Positions 41,900-50,954 of a DNA stretch of 64,000 nucleotides are shown here, piece by piece. The notes beneath the pieces were generated by a model that saw only the letters and a list, made by a program, of their open reading frames with translations, did not search any database and was not told where the DNA came from. Both the position numbers and the translations under genes were made by a program. The stretch comes from Leptospira perdikensis (GTDB taxonomy: Bacteria; Spirochaetota; Leptospiria; Leptospirales; Leptospiraceae), in the NCBI RefSeq assembly GCF_004769575.1, contig NZ_RQGA01000003.1:868001-932000 (forward strand), read 5' to 3'. Numbering within the stretch: the stretch's first letter is position 1; each line of letters begins with the position of its first letter.

Positions 41900-41914
41900 A
41901 CTCCCGCTTTTTTA
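41887..41914 (+). terminator. Rho-independent terminator after foldase 2
   Basis: AGCGGGA (41887-41893) pairs with TCCCGCT (41902-41908) around an 8-base loop containing the stop codon, followed by seven Ts. It closes the lipase-foldase region. Confidence 0.85.
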
Positions 41915-41936
41915 TTAACTACCAGGTAGATTTTAG

Positions 41937-42896
41937 TTAGTCGTTTTTACTTACCTTTTGGTTGTTTGGAGTGGGTTCCGATTTGTATTTTTCGTAAGCA
42001 GTCATTGTGTCGATGTATTCATTTCCTGCATTCCAAACAATAAATCCATGTCCTAGAGAATCTTTAGCCCCTTGCATTTGTACTTTGATATAATCTGTAT
42101 AACTTAGTTTACTTGGGCCTACCATCATATTAAAACCTTGTACCCAGGCGATGGCTTTGGTTCCTTGTTTGGCTCTTTTGACCGTAAGATCTAGTCCATC
42201 TTTGATGGTTCCATAAGGATCTGCTACACGTTTGGTTAATCCATAAAAATGTGATGGATACAACATAGGATAAAGTCCGTTTAATTCTTCACTAAACGGT
42301 TCCACTTTTTGCCCAATCACATCGTTTTCAATGAAGGGAACTCGGCCAAATATGTCAGCGCTCCAACGAGTTTCTTTGGAACAACTGTCTTTGGTTTTTT
42401 CCTTATGGTCTTTTATGATTCCAAGAATGGATTCGTAACGTTTTTCGTAACTCATACTGAAGTTGGTTCCGCCATCTGCATAACGAATGTAATCTAATTG
42501 AATTTCTGGGAACCCTAATTCACAAGCCTTACGAATAGACTTTTGAATGGATGCCACTAGGTTTGTGTTAGGTGTCTTTTCTAGAAGCCCACCTTCAAAG
42601 TTGACCACACGTGCGACCATGTAAAAGCCAAGTGCCTTTGCTTCCGCTACCTGTTCTGGAGTTGGAGGGTGTGGTTGTAGATCAACGATAGCAGTGTTCA
42701 TTCCTGCATCTTTCATCACTTGGAAAAGTAGACTCCATCGTTTTTTATCCCGTATGGTTTTTGTATTGATATAGAGTCCCTCAATAAAATCAGGAGTGAT
42801 CCCAGAAGAGTCTGCATTTTGCCTTTTTTCGACTTTAGGTGTCGATTGGCAGGAGATTAAGAATAGAAGTAGGATGGAGACGATGAGTTGTTTCAT
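41937..42896 (-). CDS. Putative glycoside hydrolase lipoprotein (DUF4015-like)
   Basis: Protein of 319 residues with a lipoprotein signal (VSILLLFLISC, Cys at about 16). The mature part resembles DUF4015-type putative glycoside hydrolases with a TIM-barrel-like order: FIEGLYINTKTIRDKKRWSL, MNTAIVDLQPHPPTPEQVAE, FPEIQLDYIRYADGG (possible catalytic Asp), WSADIFGRVP and AIAWVQGFNM. Substrate unknown. It is divergent from an unknown gene at 42983, with 86 bp between and no visible ribosome site before ATG 42896. Confidence 0.78.
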   Translation of the reverse strand: MKQLIVSILLLFLISCQSTPKVEKRQNADSSGITPDFIEGLYINTKTIRDKKRWSLLFQVMKDAGMNTAIVDLQPHPPTPEQVAEAKALGFYMVARVVNFEGGLLEKTPNTNLVASIQKSIRKACELGFPEIQLDYIRYADGGTNFSMSYEKRYESILGIIKDHKEKTKDSCSKETRWSADIFGRVPFIENDVIGQKVEPFSEELNGLYPMLYPSHFYGLTKRVADPYGTIKDGLDLTVKRAKQGTKAIAWVQGFNMMVGPSKLSYTDYIKVQMQGAKDSLGHGFIVWNAGNEYIDTMTAYEKYKSEPTPNNQKVSKND

Positions 42897-42982
42897 GGTA
42901 GTAATGACAAGATTTTGACTACGTTCGGAAAATTCAAATCGAATCGATTGACGAAAATGACTGACTTTCAGAAAATTTGGGC

Positions 42983-43546
42983 ATGTTAGAAATTTCCAAT
43001 GACTTCAATTTAAAATCTTACGGTCGTTTCCCAGAGGATTTATCGGATCCAAAAAATTTTAAAGACCGTATGGTGGAAATTTCCCGCCTTTTCCAAGCAA
43101 TGGGTGAATCCTATTTACAACATCTAGGTGATGATTCCAAAATCAGTGGATCTGAGAAAAAAAATCTCATTGAGTTTTTAGAGAATATTTTACTCGTCCT
43201 TGTCATGCTCCGTAAAATCGATTTTACACCAATTGATGAAGAAACCTACATTCGTAAGGATCGAGGTTTATTTGAACTAAGGCTTCGGTTTACAGAAGGA
43301 TCAGTTTGGGAGCTGACTGGTTCCATAAAACCAGAATACAAAATGAAACAAAGGATATTCAAAGAATGGTTCAATACAACCTTTTCGACAGAAATCAAAA
43401 CTTTCTACGCAGTTTATGGAAACGCCGGGATGGATAAGGTCATTACTCCGGAAGAAAAAATTCAAATTACAAAACAGATTGACCGCATCATTGCAGAAAT
43501 TGTGGAAATGATTGTGTATATCGAAAGATTTATGTTGTTTCAATAA
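42983..43546 (+). CDS. Hypothetical protein, mainly helical
   Basis: Soluble protein of about 187 residues with no recognised domain. It looks mainly helical, with KKNLIEFLENILLVLVMLRK in the middle and a C-terminal helix (QIDRIIAEIVEMIVYIERFM). No signal peptide; the hydrophobic stretches are amphipathic rather than membrane-spanning. ATG 42983 (MLEISNDFNL) is preferred to a TTG two codons upstream; no strong ribosome site is visible. It is followed by 133 bp and then an HDAC-family gene on the same strand. Function unknown. Confidence 0.65.
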   Translation: MLEISNDFNLKSYGRFPEDLSDPKNFKDRMVEISRLFQAMGESYLQHLGDDSKISGSEKKNLIEFLENILLVLVMLRKIDFTPIDEETYIRKDRGLFELRLRFTEGSVWELTGSIKPEYKMKQRIFKEWFNTTFSTEIKTFYAVYGNAGMDKVITPEEKIQITKQIDRIIAEIVEMIVYIERFMLFQ

Positions 43547-43679
43547 ATGATTCTGGAGGGGAATTTGATAGATTTATGGGCTGACCTGTTTATTTCTATT
43601 GAATCAATAAATCAGTAGAACTGATCCCAATCCTCTCTACAAAACAATATTTTCTAATTCAGAATCAGTTGGAGGATAA

Positions 43680-44621
43680 ATGAAATCATTAAAAACAGGT
43701 ATTACTTTTCATGAAGAATTTTTAAAACACAATACCGGTCTGGGTCACCCAGAAACTCATGGAAGATTAGAATCGATACTGGATCATTTATCCGATTTAC
43801 CTTCCAAAAATTTTCTTTGGAAAAAAGATTTTAAGGAAGCTCCGCTTTCTGTGATTTCTTCCATCCATGATCCGAATTATGTTCGTTCGGTGGGGATAGC
43901 TTGTGACGAAAAAGGGAATGGCTATTTGGATGGAGACACAGTTTTTTCTCCACGTTCCTTTTATGCAGCGAGTCTTGCCGTTGGTGCTGGGTTATACCTA
44001 GCCGATGAAGTTCTTTCGGGCAGCTTGGCAAATGGAATGGCACTCGTTCGGCCTCCAGGTCATCATGCTGAGTCGGATCATGCGATGGGATTTTGTATTT
44101 TTAATAATATAGCAATCACTGCAAAATACCTTCAGTCCAAAGGAATCAAACGAATTTTGATTTTAGATTGGGATGTTCATCATGGAAATGGCACACAACA
44201 CCAGTTCTACGATGATGATTCGGTTTATTTTGTATCACTCCACCAGTATCCTTTTTATCCGGGAACAGGGGCCTTGTCGGAACGGGGAAGAGGGAAAGGA
44301 TTCGGATCCACTCTCAACATTCCATTGGCCAGAGGTGCAGGTGAGTCTGAATATTTATCTCACTTTTCTTCCATACATAAGGAGATGGAAAAATTCCAAC
44401 CAGAGTTTGTTTTGATTTCGGCTGGTTTCGATGCCCACAAGAAAGATCCGTTAGGTGGAATGAATTTATCTACTTCTACGTATATTAACTTTACTAACGA
44501 AGTAAAAAAAATCGCTGATACTTATTCTGGCGGTAAAATTGTTTCCTTTTTAGAAGGTGGTTATGATTTCCAGGCGCTAGCAGAATCAGTAAAAGTACAC
44601 TTGGAAACCTTGGCGACTTAG
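43680..44621 (+). CDS. Histone-deacetylase-family amidohydrolase (class II / AcuC-like)
   Basis: Protein of 313 residues. Zn-deacetylase motifs are LVRPPGHHAESDHAMGFCIF with the tandem active-site His, ILDWDVHHGNGTQHQF with the Asp and His ligands, FVLISAGFDAHKKDPLGGM with the second Asp ligand, and FLEGGYDFQALAESV. PPGHHA and FDAHxxDPL are class II features, as in acetylpolyamine amidohydrolases and AcuC. It removes acyl groups from lysine or polyamine substrates. A strong ribosome site (GGAGGA) precedes ATG 43680. It is distinct from the class IV homologue at 25631. Confidence 0.9.
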   Translation: MKSLKTGITFHEEFLKHNTGLGHPETHGRLESILDHLSDLPSKNFLWKKDFKEAPLSVISSIHDPNYVRSVGIACDEKGNGYLDGDTVFSPRSFYAASLAVGAGLYLADEVLSGSLANGMALVRPPGHHAESDHAMGFCIFNNIAITAKYLQSKGIKRILILDWDVHHGNGTQHQFYDDDSVYFVSLHQYPFYPGTGALSERGRGKGFGSTLNIPLARGAGESEYLSHFSSIHKEMEKFQPEFVLISAGFDAHKKDPLGGMNLSTSTYINFTNEVKKIADTYSGGKIVSFLEGGYDFQALAESVKVHLETLAT

Positions 44622-45895
44622 CCTTCTGGTGTGAGTCCCAATACAACTTTCACCCAATGTATTAGTGGTCTGGCGCTGATGATGGAAAAATGATTTTGTT
44701 TGTTTAATTCCAGTGTTCGCAATGAAGGATTTGTTTTTTGATTAAAGACTTTATCTGTTAAGTAGGTAAGACTTTTTTTCTCTACAATCCCATCTCCAAG
44801 AAAGTTTTGCAAAGGATTCTCTGCTCCTTCCATAAGAGCATAGGCTTGGTAGGCATCCATATCATCTAGTTCATTAAAATAGGTTTCTCCGAAGTATCCA
44901 GAAATGGTTTCTATCCAACCTTTTTCTTCTTTTCGGATGAGTCCAAAGGACAGGTCCTTAATGGCATCACTGCGAAGATTTCCTATCATACCAATGATTT
45001 TAAGTGCCACATTCGGACTTTTTTCAAATAAAAATCCGAGCCAAAATCCAATTTTTTCTAGATACGAACCTTTGTTTGGTGCAGCAATTAGAATGATTTT
45101 CCCAAATTTGGGGAGCCATTCTTTGTTTTCAAGTTTTGCATGGTAAAGGCAAGATCGAAAGATAAGACATCCCAAACTATAACAAATGATATCTGGTTTG
45201 ATGTTTGGATCTTCATTAAAAAATACATCCAACAGGTGCATGAGTTTTTTCCCATTTTCATGAATAGGAAGTCCATGATTGTATCTCAAATAAAATGGAT
45301 AGTACCCTTGTTCTTGTAATTCTGTGGCGAGGCCAGGCGAAGTAATTTTTCTTTCTTTATATTCCACAGTTTGTTCCTGCCAAACGGTTTCATCTGTAAA
45401 TAGTCCAGGAAGGAAGAGAACGGATTTAGTTTTTTTTGATTCTTTGAATTCTGCGATCGTTTCTTTCGCGGTGATGTCTTTTCCAATGGTTCGAAAACTC
45501 ATATCAATCTTTGTGAGTTTGAATTTTTGATTATGAGAACTTCCAAGGATACTTGATACCATACGGTTATCAAACACCATATCATCACTTTGTTTGGCGG
45601 TGAGTTCCACTTTGAAGATAGCTTTTTCGAAGGCTTGGTTTGTTTGTTCTATTGTCTTTTGCAGGTTCTCATTGGATTTGTGGCCAGTCTCTTTGACCTG
45701 GACTCCCGCTTTTTGTAAGGCATCTCTCCATTCTGGTTTATAAAAAAAAGCATTGGAAAGTAAATCCAATCCTCCACCTGCGCTCGTTAGGCTTCCTTTG
45801 ACTAGGAATTGTACCCCTTTCAGCAGGGAATCGGTAGTTTTTTGTGTGAGCGAGACTGTTTTTCCGGCTAGGGAGTTGATGAGGATTTGGATCAC
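44618..45895 (-). CDS. Alpha/beta hydrolase, PGAP1/lipase-like
   Basis: Protein of 425 residues. The N-terminal 130 residues are helical and amphipathic (TTDSLLKGVQFLVKGSLTSA) and may associate with membrane. The hydrolase core follows: oxyanion strand SVLFLPGLFTDETVWQEQTV, nucleophile elbow ICYSLGCLIFRSCL (Ser in YSLG), and KIILIAAPNKGSYLEKIGFW, a lipase-like strand. The catalytic His is probably in KQNHFSIISARPLIHWV near the C-terminus. It resembles esterases of the PGAP1 or PHA depolymerase type; substrate unknown. Its stop overlaps the convergent deacetylase stop by 4 bp. Confidence 0.8.
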   Translation of the reverse strand: MIQILINSLAGKTVSLTQKTTDSLLKGVQFLVKGSLTSAGGGLDLLSNAFFYKPEWRDALQKAGVQVKETGHKSNENLQKTIEQTNQAFEKAIFKVELTAKQSDDMVFDNRMVSSILGSSHNQKFKLTKIDMSFRTIGKDITAKETIAEFKESKKTKSVLFLPGLFTDETVWQEQTVEYKERKITSPGLATELQEQGYYPFYLRYNHGLPIHENGKKLMHLLDVFFNEDPNIKPDIICYSLGCLIFRSCLYHAKLENKEWLPKFGKIILIAAPNKGSYLEKIGFWLGFLFEKSPNVALKIIGMIGNLRSDAIKDLSFGLIRKEEKGWIETISGYFGETYFNELDDMDAYQAYALMEGAENPLQNFLGDGIVEKKSLTYLTDKVFNQKTNPSLRTLELNKQNHFSIISARPLIHWVKVVLGLTPEG

Positions 45896-45935
45896 GGAGA
45901 AAAATTGTAACTCAGTTTCTTGGGAAAGCGAGTGA

Positions 45936-45976
45936 AAAAAGTAAGTGAGTTACCTTTTCGAGTGGGTGTCGAAGTC
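45936..45976. repeat. Copy of the 34-bp repeat family
   Basis: AAAGTAAGTGAGTTACCTTT followed by TCGAGTGGGTGTCGAAG. From 45942 it matches the unit at 14684 in 25 of 33 positions, including the shared GAGTGGGTGT block. Weaker matches continue to about 46010. Confidence 0.65.
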
Positions 45977-46226
45977 GTCTATGTGCAAAAGGGAATTGGG
46001 TGGTAAAAGAAACCGTCGGCAATTGGAAACGGAGGGAACTACTTTGGAGAATGGGAATTGATTGAAAGGAGCTGAACGAAGGTCGAAGGTGCTGATGATC
46101 GAAGGCTCAAATGAGCCAAAGAAGATTGGGGGTAGGGCCTGGTGGTTTCGGCCGGAGATGTCGATTGAAACGAATTTATGACAGAAAGTATAAGTAATCT
46201 AAAAGTCAGTCAACATTGCAATCGAG

Positions 46227-46365
46227 TGGATTCGGAAAGTCGGTGAAAAAAGTAAGTCAGTGAATTTGGAAAGTTGGTGGAACAGGTGAACTACTGACAA
46301 AAATCCAAGAAAGTAAGAACTTGTATCGCTCTAAAAGTAATGTGGGTAGATTTTGAAACTGGATT
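46227..46365. repeat. Diverged 34-bp tandem units
   Basis: TGGATTCGGAAAGTCGGTGA (46227) and TGAATTTGGAAAGTTGGTGG (46261) are offset by exactly 34 bp, the same period as the array at 14684. AGTAAGTCAGTGAATTTGG begins at 46251. ATTTTGAAACTGG near 46350 matches the type-2 unit of the flgB-proximal array. Confidence 0.6.
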
Positions 46366-46444
46366 TCGAGATTGTTAAGTTGGGATTTTACTTTCTATAT
46401 CACTCGGATTGGAGAAAGGAACCAACAGGATCAAATTAGAATTT

Positions 46445-47752
46445 TTATTGTTCTACACAAAGTAGGTAGTAGGTAGCGGAGCAGCTTCTTCCACTACCAT
46501 TCCGAAAGGCACCATAATTTGTGCTATTGGATGCACCGACACGCCCGCCGTCACTTGTTGGAGAGGTATTCGTACCATCAGTCCAATCGTTACAACTGTT
46601 TTGCGTTTGTGCAGTTGCCTCTTGCCAATAGTTGGTTTGAGCAAATCCAGTCCAAAATTCTTTAGTCGTTCCCGAATCAAAAGAATGGTTTAGATTATAA
46701 GGATTGGTCGTGAAGTTACCAGATCCATCTACCGGTAAAATTCCTGCGGCATTGGGACTCAGTAAACTTGCTGAATCATTTGCACGAATGTAAATCCTTC
46801 CCGATTGAAAAACCCAATCTATATTTTCTCCAACTCCACCACCACAGTTATCTGAAGAACAAGACCTTCTATTGGTTCCATCTGTAAGCATTGCTTTATA
46901 AGTTCCCGTTGCCGGTTTGTTTGTGTCCGCATTACATTTTAAGTCAGCACCAGCTGGTCCATTGGCTGCGGCTCCTTGTAAGTTTCCGCCAAATGTCGCT
47001 GCGGTGATAAATACCTTATATACAGTCGGTTCGATTCGGATGGAAATATTTTCGCCATCAGATTCGGATCCATTAGTCGCAGTAATCGTATATGTCGTTG
47101 CCACTTGTGGATCTGCCGGCGTTCCTGAAATCACACAAGTGCTTGTGTTCAAACTGAGGCCGTTGGGAAGTGCAGGTGCCACCGAACAAGAAGTATGTGA
47201 AAAACTAATAGTCGGTGTGAGTGTCGGCGCAACTACATCTTCCTGAAAAATAAACGAACTGCCAGTATAAACAATATTAACGTTTCTATGGGTGATGGGA
47301 ATACTTCCAGAGACACCGTTATAATATGTGTCTGTACTGGTTGCTGTGATGCTGAGAGAAGAGGAGTCTATAATTTGGGTAGCAGAAGCCAAATTGACTG
47401 CTTGGACTACATTGTAATTTGCGGGTGTGAATGTCAGAACATTTGTTAGTGGGGAGTTTGACCCATTGACCTGCAATTTCGATGAAGTAAAGGTTAAAGT
47501 AATTGTAACGTTGGCAGTCGGCAGTTTCACAAGAGAGATTCCGAAGTTTTGTGGTGTTCCGTAGGTTAGGGTGACACTGGCACTCGATACATTTATTTTT
47601 GCCGTCGTTGGAATCGCAATCGTAGTGGAAGTCGTTGTTGTAGGATTCAGCCCATTGATCAAAGTGAAAAGTAACTCATCTCGGGGATTGACTTGGTTAC
47701 AAGAAACCATCCAAAGAGAACAAAGAAAGGAAACTAATAGATGAATGCGCAC
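46445..47752 (-). CDS. DUF1554 lipoprotein with Ig-like repeat
   Basis: Protein of 435 residues. Signal peptide with lipobox (LVSFLCSLWMVSC, Cys at about 18), a Thr-rich linker (TTTTSTTIAIPTTAK), two beta-rich segments including a He_PIG/putative-Ig block (APALPNGLSLNTSTCVISGT), then the C-terminal DUF1554 domain from about residue 245 (YKVFITAATFGGNLQGAAAN, LKCNADTNKPATGTYKAML, CNDWTDGTNTSPTSDGGRVG, YLLCVEQ). DUF1554 folds like a collagen-endostatin/C-type-lectin-type domain and is abundant in Leptospira surface lipoproteins. Likely surface-exposed and ligand-binding; target unknown. The 71 bp upstream contains a copy of the 34-bp repeat family. Confidence 0.88.
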   Translation of the reverse strand: MRIHLLVSFLCSLWMVSCNQVNPRDELLFTLINGLNPTTTTSTTIAIPTTAKINVSSASVTLTYGTPQNFGISLVKLPTANVTITLTFTSSKLQVNGSNSPLTNVLTFTPANYNVVQAVNLASATQIIDSSSLSITATSTDTYYNGVSGSIPITHRNVNIVYTGSSFIFQEDVVAPTLTPTISFSHTSCSVAPALPNGLSLNTSTCVISGTPADPQVATTYTITATNGSESDGENISIRIEPTVYKVFITAATFGGNLQGAAANGPAGADLKCNADTNKPATGTYKAMLTDGTNRRSCSSDNCGGGVGENIDWVFQSGRIYIRANDSASLLSPNAAGILPVDGSGNFTTNPYNLNHSFDSGTTKEFWTGFAQTNYWQEATAQTQNSCNDWTDGTNTSPTSDGGRVGASNSTNYGAFRNGSGRSCSATYYLLCVEQ

Positions 47753-47778
47753 GTCTCCCTCCTCCCAGTGTTAAAAAC

Positions 47779-47800
47779 AAGTAAGTGACTTACCTTTTTC
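47779..47800. repeat. Short copy of the 34-bp repeat family
   Basis: AAGTAAGTGACTTACCTTTT begins at 47779; its core GTAAGTGACTTAC is a near-perfect palindrome and matches the start of the units at 14904 and 45942. It lies in the 71-bp gap between the DUF1554 gene (start 47752) and the end of the aldehyde dehydrogenase gene. Confidence 0.55.
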
Positions 47801-47823
47801 AAGTATCGGAGAAAGAAAACGGG

Positions 47824-49428
47824 TTACAAGTGAAATTCTTGGCTTAAGTAATTGGACGTCCGATCTTTCAGTACATCTCCTAGAAGATTACGTCCCATCT
47901 CACTGTCTTTGAAGCTCACAACAGTGCGAATGGAAAATACGCGAAGGGCATCGGAAACGGAAAGTGTTCCGTCGGCCGAATCTTTACGCCCAGAAAAAGG
48001 AAAGGAATCTGGCCCCCGTTGGCACTGAGCGTTCCAATTCACTCGGGCCACTTGGTTTACCAATACATCGATTAGTTTGCCGATTGTTTTTGGATCCTTT
48101 CCAAAGATACTAGCTTGTTGGCCCATATTGGATTCAAAGATATAATTTAACGGTTCTTCTACAGAAGAGAAAGGAACAATTGGAACGAGTGGCCCAAATT
48201 GTTCTTCATGATACAAACGTGTGTTTGGTGAAACAGGAGAAAGGATTGCTGGAAACATAAACGATTCATTGATCTCGCCGCCACCAGGATTTAGAATTTT
48301 TGCACCATGGGTCACTGCATCGTCCAAAAGTTCCTTTAACCATTTGGTTTTTCCTTCTTCCGGGAGTGGGGTGAAATTGACTCCAAGATCCCAAGGCATT
48401 CCTGCCTTCCATTTGGAAAATTCTTCTAAGTATAGTTTTGTAAATTCATCTAAAATATCTTTGTGAACAAATAGAATTTTGAGTGCGGTACATCGTTGTC
48501 CATTATAAGAAAGTGACCCGGAGAGAATTTCAGGAACCATTGTTTTTAAGTCTGTATCAGGTAAAACAATTGCTGGGTTTTTTGCATTTAGTCCTAAAAC
48601 AGATCTTAGGCGGTTGAGTTTGGGATGTTTTTTAGTGATGAGATTGGCAGTATGACTCGACCCAATAAATGCAAAAACATCAATTTTGCCAGATTCCATA
48701 ATCGGAGAAATTACTTTGGCACCATCACCATACACGGTATTAATCACACCAGGTGGGAAAGCTTCCTTAAAACATTCAAGAAGAGGTTGTAGCAACAACA
48801 CACCATACTTTGCCGGTTTGAAAACAACGGTATTTCCCATAAGGATGGCTGGGATGAGAGTGCAGAAAGTTTCATTCAACGGATAATTGAATGGTCCCAT
48901 ACAAAGAACCACACCATAAGGAGAACGTTTGATTTGTGCAATGAGTCCACCTTCTTTGATATAATTTGCTGAACTTGTTTCGAGTTCTTGTAATGATTCA
49001 ATTGTATCTTCTAGGTATTCGATGGTTCTCTCAAATTCTTTTATGGCATCTTTTTCTGTTTTGCCAATCTCCCACATAAGAAGTAAAACAATCTGGTCTT
49101 TTTTTCCTTTCATGAGAGTGATGAACTTTCGAACTGCTTCGATTCGTTCTTTGGGAGTGGCAATGGGCCAAACACCTGTTCCGTGGTTATAGGCTTTTAC
49201 GGCAGCATCAAGTGCAAGTAAACTTTGTTTTTCATCAAAACTTGGATAGGATCCTAAAACCACTTGTTCCAATTTGCCATTTTTGTTCAGAAAGATGGGC
49301 GATTTTACAATTTGAGATTCACCTTCCCAGATCTGAATTTCTCCACCGAGTAGGTATTCTTTTTGGTGGATGGGTGTAATGCGGTAATTTTCTGGAATGG
49401 AGTCTTCTGACGGAAAAACAAAGCTCAT
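47824..49428 (-). CDS. gapN: Aldehyde dehydrogenase, GapN-like (NADP-dependent glyceraldehyde-3-phosphate dehydrogenase)
   Basis: Protein of 534 residues. ALDH-superfamily motifs are GPFNYPLNETFCTLIPAILM followed by GNTVVFKPAKYGVLL, FIGSSHTANLI (cofactor loop), GLNAKNPAIVLPDTDL (active-site Glu replaced in the usual ELGG position by GLNAKN) and SYNGQRCTALK with the catalytic Cys. The NTVVFKPAKYGVLL and SYNGQRCTALK blocks resemble plant and clostridial GapN, which oxidises glyceraldehyde-3-phosphate directly to 3-phosphoglycerate with NADP. The ELGG-to-GLNAKN change is notable because the usual general-base Glu lies there. ATG 49428. Substrate is inferred. Confidence 0.78.
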   Translation of the reverse strand: MSFVFPSEDSIPENYRITPIHQKEYLLGGEIQIWEGESQIVKSPIFLNKNGKLEQVVLGSYPSFDEKQSLLALDAAVKAYNHGTGVWPIATPKERIEAVRKFITLMKGKKDQIVLLLMWEIGKTEKDAIKEFERTIEYLEDTIESLQELETSSANYIKEGGLIAQIKRSPYGVVLCMGPFNYPLNETFCTLIPAILMGNTVVFKPAKYGVLLLQPLLECFKEAFPPGVINTVYGDGAKVISPIMESGKIDVFAFIGSSHTANLITKKHPKLNRLRSVLGLNAKNPAIVLPDTDLKTMVPEILSGSLSYNGQRCTALKILFVHKDILDEFTKLYLEEFSKWKAGMPWDLGVNFTPLPEEGKTKWLKELLDDAVTHGAKILNPGGGEINESFMFPAILSPVSPNTRLYHEEQFGPLVPIVPFSSVEEPLNYIFESNMGQQASIFGKDPKTIGKLIDVLVNQVARVNWNAQCQRGPDSFPFSGRKDSADGTLSVSDALRVFSIRTVVSFKDSEMGRNLLGDVLKDRTSNYLSQEFHL

Positions 49429-49500
49429 GATCCATGAATCGAATGGTAAGCTGACTAAAAAAGCAACATTTTACGGAAAAGATCTACCGATATAAAAAAT

Positions 49501-49695
49501 ATGGAACCATGGATGGACCAGAACAAAGAAGAGTGGGAGACTTTGACCTTACGACTTTTCCGTCGTGTGGAAGAATTGGAAACACTTATGTCAGAAGTGC
49601 AAAGTGACCTAGTTCGGTACCGAGCGATCCGCGAAGAATGGTATCATTGGCATAGTGCTTGGAAGGAGGAATACGCCAAACGAGCCGTCGGCTGA
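49501..49695 (+). CDS. Small hypothetical protein, coiled-coil-like
   Basis: Reading of 64 residues, charged and Trp-rich, predicted helical throughout (TLTLRLFRRVEELETLMSEV). No domain is recognised. It lies between the divergent aldehyde dehydrogenase and the MaoC-like gene, 72 bp before the latter, and has an AT-rich upstream (GATATAAAAAAT) but no clear ribosome site. A second ATG is at codon 5. It could be a real small gene in the MaoC operon; coding status is uncertain. Confidence 0.5.
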   Translation: MEPWMDQNKEEWETLTLRLFRRVEELETLMSEVQSDLVRYRAIREEWYHWHSAWKEEYAKRAVG

Positions 49696-49766
49696 CTTGG
49701 AAAAATCGTTTTCGGTAGGACCTCTCTTGGAAAATTAGTCCTATCCCATTCGAAAAAGGAATTCCC

Positions 49767-50945
49767 ATGGCCGAAAAACCTATGTCCCCCTTTGGTGAGT
49801 TAGCTCCCAGCACACCCGCTTCTCTCTCTGACGTTAAAAAGAACATTTATGGACGATACCTCGAAGAATTCAATGTAGGTGATATCTACGTTCACCCTCG
49901 TCAATTCACAGTGGACAGAAGTTTTGCCCAAGAATTTGCCACTGTGTTTATGGATGCAAACCCACTTTATCTTTCTGCTGAATATGCAAAAGCTCACGGA
50001 TTTGCTGACTTACTCGTTCATCCACTAATGGTGTTCAACTTAGCACTTTCAATTGGTGTTCAAAATAACAGCGAGAAGGCGCTTGCAAACCTCGGTTATT
50101 ACAACGCACAATTTTTATTACCTGTTTATCCAGGAGATACTCTTTCTTCTCGAACTAAAATTTTAGCAGTGGATGACAAAGGCCCTGAAAAACCAGGAAT
50201 CGTTCATGTAAGAACACTTTGTCTCAACCAAAAGAATGAAGTGGTTTTGCAATATGAACGTAAAATCATGATTTACCAATCCAATGGAAAACCAAAAGGC
50301 AATCCAAAACCAGGTGATTCTTCTGCATTCTTTCCAGAGTCAAAAACTCCAGCACTCAAACTTCCAACTCTTAAATTCCCAACAGAGATGAAAGACGTAA
50401 CTTGGGGACATACTTACTTTGAAAACTTCAAACCAGGTCAAATCTATGTTCACCAAAATGGAAGAACCATCACTGACGAACATGTCCAATGGACATTTCG
50501 CGTAGGAAATACTCATCCGCTACATTATGATAAATTGTATTCCGCAGGAATCTCTGGTCCTATGGGTGGAGAACCAGTGGTTTACGGTGGACTCGTATTT
50601 GGTTGGTTAGCTGGTATGGCATCACGTGATATTTCTGAAAACGCAATTTGGGAACTGGGATTCACAGAAGGATACCATACACAACCTGCCTTTTCTGGTG
50701 ACACAGTGACTTGTATTTCCAGAATTTTAACCACTGAAGACAAAGGAACTGAATACGGAATCCCTGCGGGTGAAGTTCAAATCCAATTCATTGGTTTGAA
50801 AAACATCAAAGCAAACGATGCATTGGACAAATTCGGTGCTGATCTTTTCCTCAAAGAAAACGATAAAAAGAAATTAGGAAAAGAAAAAATTCCAGAGAAA
50901 ATCTTCGAAATCGAAAGAAGATTGATCATCAAAAAACAACCATAA
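49767..50945 (+). CDS. MaoC-family double-hotdog dehydratase
   Basis: Protein of 392 residues with two hotdog domains. The first (residues about 30-170) has [20 protein letters not shown] and [20 protein letters not shown] followed by VHPLMV, and the second (about 205-370) has [20 protein letters not shown] followed by [11 protein letters not shown], with the hydratase Asp/His pair best preserved there. The arrangement resembles mesaconyl-CoA and beta-methylmalyl-CoA dehydratases; the exact CoA substrate is unknown. AAGGAA precedes ATG 49767. The metallo-hydrolase gene starts 9 bp after its stop, so the two may act on the same pathway. Confidence 0.82.
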   Translation: MAEKPMSPFGELAPSTPASLSDVKKNIYGRYLEEFNVGDIYVHPRQFTVDRSFAQEFATVFMDANPLYLSAEYAKAHGFADLLVHPLMVFNLALSIGVQNNSEKALANLGYYNAQFLLPVYPGDTLSSRTKILAVDDKGPEKPGIVHVRTLCLNQKNEVVLQYERKIMIYQSNGKPKGNPKPGDSSAFFPESKTPALKLPTLKFPTEMKDVTWGHTYFENFKPGQIYVHQNGRTITDEHVQWTFRVGNTHPLHYDKLYSAGISGPMGGEPVVYGGLVFGWLAGMASRDISENAIWELGFTEGYHTQPAFSGDTVTCISRILTTEDKGTEYGIPAGEVQIQFIGLKNIKANDALDKFGADLFLKENDKKKLGKEKIPEKIFEIERRLIIKKQP

Positions 50946-50954
50946 GGTGAACCA

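Larger units (their letters stand above)
45896..46444. other. Non-coding spacer with repeats, no gene recognised
   Basis: This 549-bp region between the start of the alpha/beta hydrolase gene (45895) and the end of the DUF1554 lipoprotein gene (46445) has no convincing ORF. It holds several diverged copies of the 34-bp repeat family also seen next to flgB. The hydrolase promoter should be near its left end. Confidence 0.7.
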
